8,938 nucleotides of DNA from Candidatus Aenigmatarchaeota archaeon (GTDB lineage Archaea; Aenigmatarchaeota; Aenigmatarchaeia; CG10238-14). Made by a program: the position numbers and the translations under genes. The stretch's first letter is position 1. Every line of letters begins with the position of its first letter. Positions 5,664 to 8,938 of this stretch are shown one piece after another. Where the stretch lies: NCBI GenBank assembly GCA_026397455.1, contig JAPLUX010000093.1:1-8938 (forward strand). The letters are read 5' to 3'. The notes beneath the pieces are model-generated. The model searched no databases. It saw only the letters and a list, made by a program, of their open reading frames with translations, and had not been told where the DNA came from.

Positions 5664-5670
5664 TTTACAC
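5639..5670. repeat. 7-bp inverted repeat GTGTAAA/TTTACAC
   Basis: GTGTAAA (5639-5645) and TTTACAC (5664-5670) are inverted copies 18 bases apart. They interlock with the 5626-5663 repeat, so the two stems would form a pseudoknot or alternative folds in RNA. A further TTTACAC is at 5548-5554, suggesting a repeated protein-binding word. Confidence 0.45.
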
Positions 5671-5762
5671 AAAAAATCTAAAAAGCTTAAAGATTAGAAC
5701 TTTATATTATATAATAGAATTACAAATATTACCATAAACTTATAATAGGATGGTTGAATAAT

Positions 5763-5993
5763 ATGCAATACATACAAATTGATGATTCTAATAGAAAAAT
5801 AATTTTAGAACTATTTAACAAGTCCATAGATAAAGAAGGATTTATTATTGAAAAAAGAACAGGTAAAAGATTAGTATGCCCATATTCAAAAAAGAATATA
5901 CAAAAGAATAGTTTTTCCATTCTACCTGGCTCTGCTACTTTTGTAAATAATGAAATTTACTGCTTTGCTGAACATATTGTTACTCATAGATAA
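5763..5993 (+). CDS. 76-aa protein of unknown function with Cys/His pairs
   Basis: The start ATG 5763 is preceded by AGGATGG about 9 nt upstream, a fair SD; a TTG at 5754 in the same frame is less likely. The first 35 residues are polar with a helix (RKIILELFNKS). The second half has CPYSKK, then LPGSATFVNNEIYCFAEHIVTHR. The set C-P-Y ... Y-C-x3-H-x3-H could form a single zinc site of treble-clef or zinc-finger type. Only two Cys and two His are present, so binding is an inference. Base composition is very A-rich compared with the genes to the left. It is followed by the 280-aa gene with no gap (TAA then GTG), so the two are almost surely co-translated. I do not recognise the family. Confidence 0.75.
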   Translation: MQYIQIDDSNRKIILELFNKSIDKEGFIIEKRTGKRLVCPYSKKNIQKNSFSILPGSATFVNNEIYCFAEHIVTHR

Positions 5994-6836
5994 GTGATAT
6001 GTGTGGTTGAAAAGGAACCTGAATCAGATGAGTGTAAACTTGAAAAAAAATCAGATGGCTTTCAGAAAAAAGAAATCGTTGGAATACATGTTATTGAATA
6101 TTTAGTCTCAAGTGCTATATCATCTCCATCAAAAATTCTTTCTGCTATCAAACAAATAATATTTTTTTATAAACTTCTTCCTTCTGAATGGAAAAAAAAA
6201 GCATTTAAAATTTTTGAAAAACTTTGGAAAAATAAACAAGTAGTAATATCAACTGTTCCTGAATTACCAGAAAGAATTTATGGAGTTTCCTTTGATGATG
6301 ATAGATTAAATAATCTGTATAAATTACTTCCTCCACAAGACCAAGCAATAATGCTTCAAGGGAAAGCAATGACAGATTTAATAAATAAAGGGCTACACGG
6401 TGATTCTGAACAAATAAAGAACTCTGTCGAGGACAAATATGGATACACAGGAGTGAATATAGTAAATATGATAACTACAGGTGACATTCAATATTTATTA
6501 GAAGAGATTGCGGATTCGACTGATTCTAAATATTGTGTTAAAAAATTTAATGAATGGGTTTCTAAGTATGGTTGTATTTCTGCATTAGTTCCCCCATTCG
6601 AACTTAGTAATCCAGAAAAAATCAAAACAAAAATAAAAGAAATATCGAAAAAAGCCATAAAAGATTATATATTAGTAAATCTGTCGGGTAAAATGGAAGA
6701 ATGCACCGAATTATTAAACTTGATTTCAGATATGAAAAAAAATGAAGAATTGAACTATTCTAATATAAAAACAGATATATCTGATTCTGGTTTTCGTAAA
6801 TCATTAAGAGTAAAAATTAATTTTAAAGAAAACTAA
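5994..6836 (+). CDS. 280-aa protein of unknown function, second gene of a two-gene module
   Basis: It starts with GTG 5994 directly after the previous stop; GTG 6003 is a possible alternative preceded by AGTGAT. The first 27 residues are charged. Residues about 30-62 form amphipathic to hydrophobic helices (HVIEYLVSSAISS and a QIIFFYKLL stretch) that might touch a membrane but do not look like a full membrane segment. A Lys-rich helix follows to about 80. The middle (95-200) is mostly helical. The C-terminal 55 residues (about 225-278) run strand-helix-strand-strand: VNLSG, a Glu-rich helix, then a Ser-Gly-Phe-Arg turn and LRVKINF. This recalls small ferredoxin-like modules of the DUF3970 kind, from memory only. 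It is Lys/Asn/Ile-rich and low in GC, suggesting recent transfer. Its stop overlaps the convergent zinc-ribbon gene by 4 bases. Function unknown. Confidence 0.8.
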   Translation: MICVVEKEPESDECKLEKKSDGFQKKEIVGIHVIEYLVSSAISSPSKILSAIKQIIFFYKLLPSEWKKKAFKIFEKLWKNKQVVISTVPELPERIYGVSFDDDRLNNLYKLLPPQDQAIMLQGKAMTDLINKGLHGDSEQIKNSVEDKYGYTGVNIVNMITTGDIQYLLEEIADSTDSKYCVKKFNEWVSKYGCISALVPPFELSNPEKIKTKIKEISKKAIKDYILVNLSGKMEECTELLNLISDMKKNEELNYSNIKTDISDSGFRKSLRVKINFKEN

Positions 6837-7132
6837 ACCTTAGTTGTCATCTCGTCTTTTACTATTCCTTGTGCTTTTAGTCTTTCAAATATTTTCTTTT
6901 CCTTATCTACATCAGATATACCTTCTTTCAAGGCTTTTTGTACTTCTTTTTGAGATTTACCACAATTAGAACAACCTGATTGAATTTCATATTTTTCTTT
7001 CGTCTGATAGAATTTGGTTTTAGCACCAGCAGAGGTTCTAGTCGTATGAGCATCAGTCATAGGTGGTATGTAAACAGCACTAATTGTTTTTTTACTACAA
7101 AAGGGGCATTCTAAAATAACATTATCTACCAT
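6833..7132 (-). CDS. 99-aa zinc-ribbon protein next to a DNA methyltransferase
   Basis: A small protein with two CxxC knuckles, CPFC (C9, C12) and CSNC (C54, C57), enough for one zinc ribbon. The loop between them is rich in Thr/Ser/Lys/Ala (residues 26-46), and the C-terminal helix is charged (about 60-92). Many archaea have similar small proteins with a CPFC ... CxxCGKS pattern; a role is not established to my knowledge. ATG 7132 follows the methyltransferase stop by 12 nt and has GAGGATGA as SD, so it belongs to the same operon. It may assist DNA or RNA recognition by the methyltransferase, which is an inference from context only. Its stop overlaps that of the convergent 280-aa gene. Confidence 0.8.
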   Translation of the reverse strand: MVDNVILECPFCSKKTISAVYIPPMTDAHTTRTSAGAKTKFYQTKEKYEIQSGCSNCGKSQKEVQKALKEGISDVDKEKKIFERLKAQGIVKDEMTTKV

Positions 7133-7144
7133 GTCATCCTCAAC

Positions 7145-8938
7145 TTATTCGTGACTATTATTCACATATTCGTTCAAAGAATTTTGAACTGCCTTTTTAT
7201 TTTCTTTTGGTATTTTAAACAGTTTTTCAATGTCGTGAATTTCTATTTTCTTTTTATTAGACAAACCATTTACATCATCATAAAATAAGAACTTCCAGTC
7301 AAACTTTTTTATATTTTCCGCTATCATTGGGTCTCTCATTTTTCTTGATAACAATGATTCTCTATGTTTCGGTATAACAATTATTCTCCTAGTATGGTTT
7401 TGTGGTATGTTAGAACCACGAGATATAGCATCTGTTATGGCTGTTGTATTTTCCACTTCAAATTCAAAATGTATTCTTCCTTGTTCATGCCATATAACAT
7501 CAATCATATCAACCCTGTCCCAAGTCAAACTGTTAACAAACCTCCAAGTTGGCCTCTCTATTGTTATTAATCCAGATAATTTTTGTTTTTCATAAACATC
7601 AGACTGTTCCTTTGATCCAACCCAAGTATCATATCCTAATTTCTTACCAATTTTAGCCAAAAGATATATCATTCTGCTATGTTGGGACATTGAAACTTTG
7701 ACTTCTGGCTTTAATCTCCATTTACCTTCTGTTTTTTCTGCATATTGTTCCAATATGCCTTTAATTTTTTCTGTTTCAGGTGTTAATGCATTTGGATATT
7801 CTATGAATATTGATTCAAGAACTTCGTCAAATGAAACTTTTACCTTTCTATCCAAAAGTGTTACTATTGATCTTTCTACTCTATCGCTTAATGTTGGATG
7901 AGTGAAATGTGAAATGTCAACTCCTTTCAACCACCACTTTTTACCAATCTTTTTCCCTTTGTCATCATAAACTGTTATTAGTTCGAATTCCTTTCCTATG
8001 TGATCTTCTAAAACTTCATCAATATTTTTAGCGCCAACAGGAACATCCCTACCACCTTTTAATTCAACCATTATCCCGTTAAGTATATGTTGATAAATTG
8101 TTGGTTCGCCTCTTTCTCCGATAATTCTTTGTGCGGCATCAATAACTTCCATTTCATAAGTTTTCATATCGATTGATCTTTCAGTTAGAAGAATTTCTCT
8201 TTCAGGTTTTTTAAATCTAATATAATAATCACCAACTGCTGAACCATACGGTTGCAATAAGCCTTTAGCTGATGGTCTTGCAGGTGGCTGATAAATAATT
8301 TTCTCTAATTCAAAACCAACCATTGCAACTGCTTTGATAATCGAATTCCACACTTTGATGTCTGTGCTATGAAATGTAACTGTCATATATTTTCCTGGCT
8401 TTAGAATTTTGTACATTTCTTTGAATGCCGCTCTTAACATTTTGTGATAATACTCAAAATCTTTGTTTTGCTGTCTGTTTATTGTTATCTCATCATTATA
8501 TTTCAAATCAATCTTTAGCCAAGATGCCCATAATGTACTTAATTCAAAATATTGGATTGCTCCTCCGTATGGTGGATCTGTAAATATATAGTCAACAGAA
8601 TTAGGCGGCATGATTTCAGAAAGTTCTAAAGCATTATGATCTTTTATGAATATGTTTGCACCATCTTTCAAATCTTGGAATTCTTTAGCTTCTCTATAAT
8701 ATTTTATTTGGTTGTTTGAATCTTGTTTTGCTTTGATAACATGATTGAATCTTTCTTCAAAATAAAACCATACAGGGCATTCAACTCTCAAAGTTGGTAA
8801 CCAAAACCTATGGAGTATCCAACTTGTAGAAGGATGCATCCCCTTTTTCCATCTTGGTTGATGAACAGGATTCAATTTTGAGACGTTGTGAACATTACTT
8901 GTAAATATTATCTTAAAAATATCTTTTATTTTTTCATC
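7145..8938 (-). CDS. DNA methyltransferase with C-terminal PD-(D/E)xK-like domain (5' end outside window)
   Basis: Visible are 597 residues of a frame open to the right edge; the first TTG (8875) is not the true start because 21 more in-frame codons precede it. Residues are numbered from the first visible codon. TDPPYGG (about 120-126) is the catalytic motif of amino-methyltransferases acting on adenine N6 or cytosine N4. No AdoMet-binding FxGxG motif follows it, so that motif probably lies upstream, beyond the edge. A YMTVTFHS strand (about 184-191) fits the fold. Next comes a middle region (about 250-430) with winged-helix-like segments, then a C-terminal part (about 470-560). There DVIWH and FEFEVENTT, then an ISRG segment, match the pattern of many PD-(D/E)xK nucleases in which an Asp strand is followed by an ExE strand. 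Modification activity is well supported; nuclease activity is inferred. A zinc-ribbon gene follows in the operon. Confidence 0.85.
   Translation of the reverse strand, partial: DEKIKDIFKIIFTSNVHNVSKLNPVHQPRWKKGMHPSTSWILHRFWLPTLRVECPVWFYFEERFNHVIKAKQDSNNQIKYYREAKEFQDLKDGANIFIKDHNALELSEIMPPNSVDYIFTDPPYGGAIQYFELSTLWASWLKIDLKYNDEITINRQQNKDFEYYHKMLRAAFKEMYKILKPGKYMTVTFHSTDIKVWNSIIKAVAMVGFELEKIIYQPPARPSAKGLLQPYGSAVGDYYIRFKKPEREILLTERSIDMKTYEMEVIDAAQRIIGERGEPTIYQHILNGIMVELKGGRDVPVGAKNIDEVLEDHIGKEFELITVYDDKGKKIGKKWWLKGVDISHFTHPTLSDRVERSIVTLLDRKVKVSFDEVLESIFIEYPNALTPETEKIKGILEQYAEKTEGKWRLKPEVKVSMSQHSRMIYLLAKIGKKLGYDTWVGSKEQSDVYEKQKLSGLITIERPTWRFVNSLTWDRVDMIDVIWHEQGRIHFEFEVENTTAITDAISRGSNIPQNHTRRIIVIPKHRESLLSRKMRDPMIAENIKKFDWKFLFYDDVNGLSNKKKIEIHDIEKLFKIPKENKKAVQNSLNEYVNNSHE

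Larger units (their letters stand above)
5491..5762. other. Repeat-rich non-coding divergent intergenic region
   Basis: This AT-rich stretch lies between the minus-strand Hsp20 gene and the plus-strand unknown pair and holds no convincing ORF. It contains three copies of TTATAGT (5542, 5562, 5588), two followed by TTAC. TTTACAC occurs at 5548-5554 and 5664-5670, with the inverted copy GTGTAAA at 5639-5645. It also holds the 26-bp repeat and two inverted repeats near its centre. A TATA-like TATTATATAAT (5704-5714) could start a message with a leader of about 28 nt for the gene at 5763. Candidate roles are an operator cluster, a small RNA or an integration scar; none is proven. Confidence 0.5.

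Noticed and set aside
5491..5762. tRNA, C/D box RNA or CRISPR array in the intergenic region
   Set aside because: There is no cloverleaf, no convincing paired C and D boxes, and no regular direct repeat-spacer pattern. The symmetric words are too short and irregular for a CRISPR.
5729..5920. 63-codon minus-strand frame
   Set aside because: Antisense to the 76-aa gene, which has a better ribosome site, a Cys/His pattern and tight coupling to the next gene.
8873..8875. TTG 8875 as start of the methyltransferase
   Set aside because: The frame stays open for 21 further codons to the window edge, and the AdoMet-binding motif is missing, so the gene must begin outside the window.

Overview
The window looks archaeal and AT-rich. 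Several genes have a TATA-like box about 25-28 bp upstream of the first codon, as in archaeal leaderless transcripts, and internal operon starts are preceded by GGTGAT/GGATGA-like Shine-Dalgarno sequences. Gene packing is very tight: all three convergent gene pairs end 0 nt apart or overlap by a few bases. The protein types (a zinc-ribbon Hsp20, an Lrp-like regulator, tiny membrane proteins) fit a small-genome archaeon, possibly a DPANN lineage. That lineage is an inference only.

Layout. Positions 1-272 (minus) hold the N-terminal part of a protein with a zincin-like HE motif, cut by the left edge. Positions 354-1157 (plus) encode a six-helix membrane protein. A minus-strand operon follows (2121 down to 1158): a winged-helix regulator, a membrane-anchored 10-cysteine protein and a two-helix membrane protein. 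It diverges, over a shared palindromic TATA region, from ornithine carbamoyltransferase (argF, 2191-3111, plus). Convergent to argF is a class-III PLP aminotransferase (4751-3522) translationally coupled to a 137-aa protein with an HExxE...H motif (3525-3112). Upstream on the minus strand are a zinc-ribbon/Hsp20 protein (5490-4873) and a previously uncalled 29-residue, highly basic small ORF (4868-4779).

Positions 5491-5762 form a non-coding, repeat-rich divergent intergenic region. It carries one copy of a 26-bp sequence found again, inverted, at 279-304; each copy contains a near-perfect 18-bp palindrome. To the right the window looks accessory. Two tightly linked plus-strand genes of unknown function (5763-6836) face a minus-strand pair: a large DNA methyltransferase with a C-terminal PD-(D/E)xK-like domain (7145 to beyond 8938) and a 99-aa zinc-ribbon protein (6833-7132).

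How the genes may work together. ArgF and the aminotransferase point to arginine/ornithine metabolism, and the divergent regulator is a candidate for controlling argF. The right side is best read as a DNA-modification (possibly modification plus nuclease) locus beside an unrecognised two-gene module. This is the most likely place for an undescribed system, but the evidence is context and motifs only, and the methyltransferase continues past the edge.
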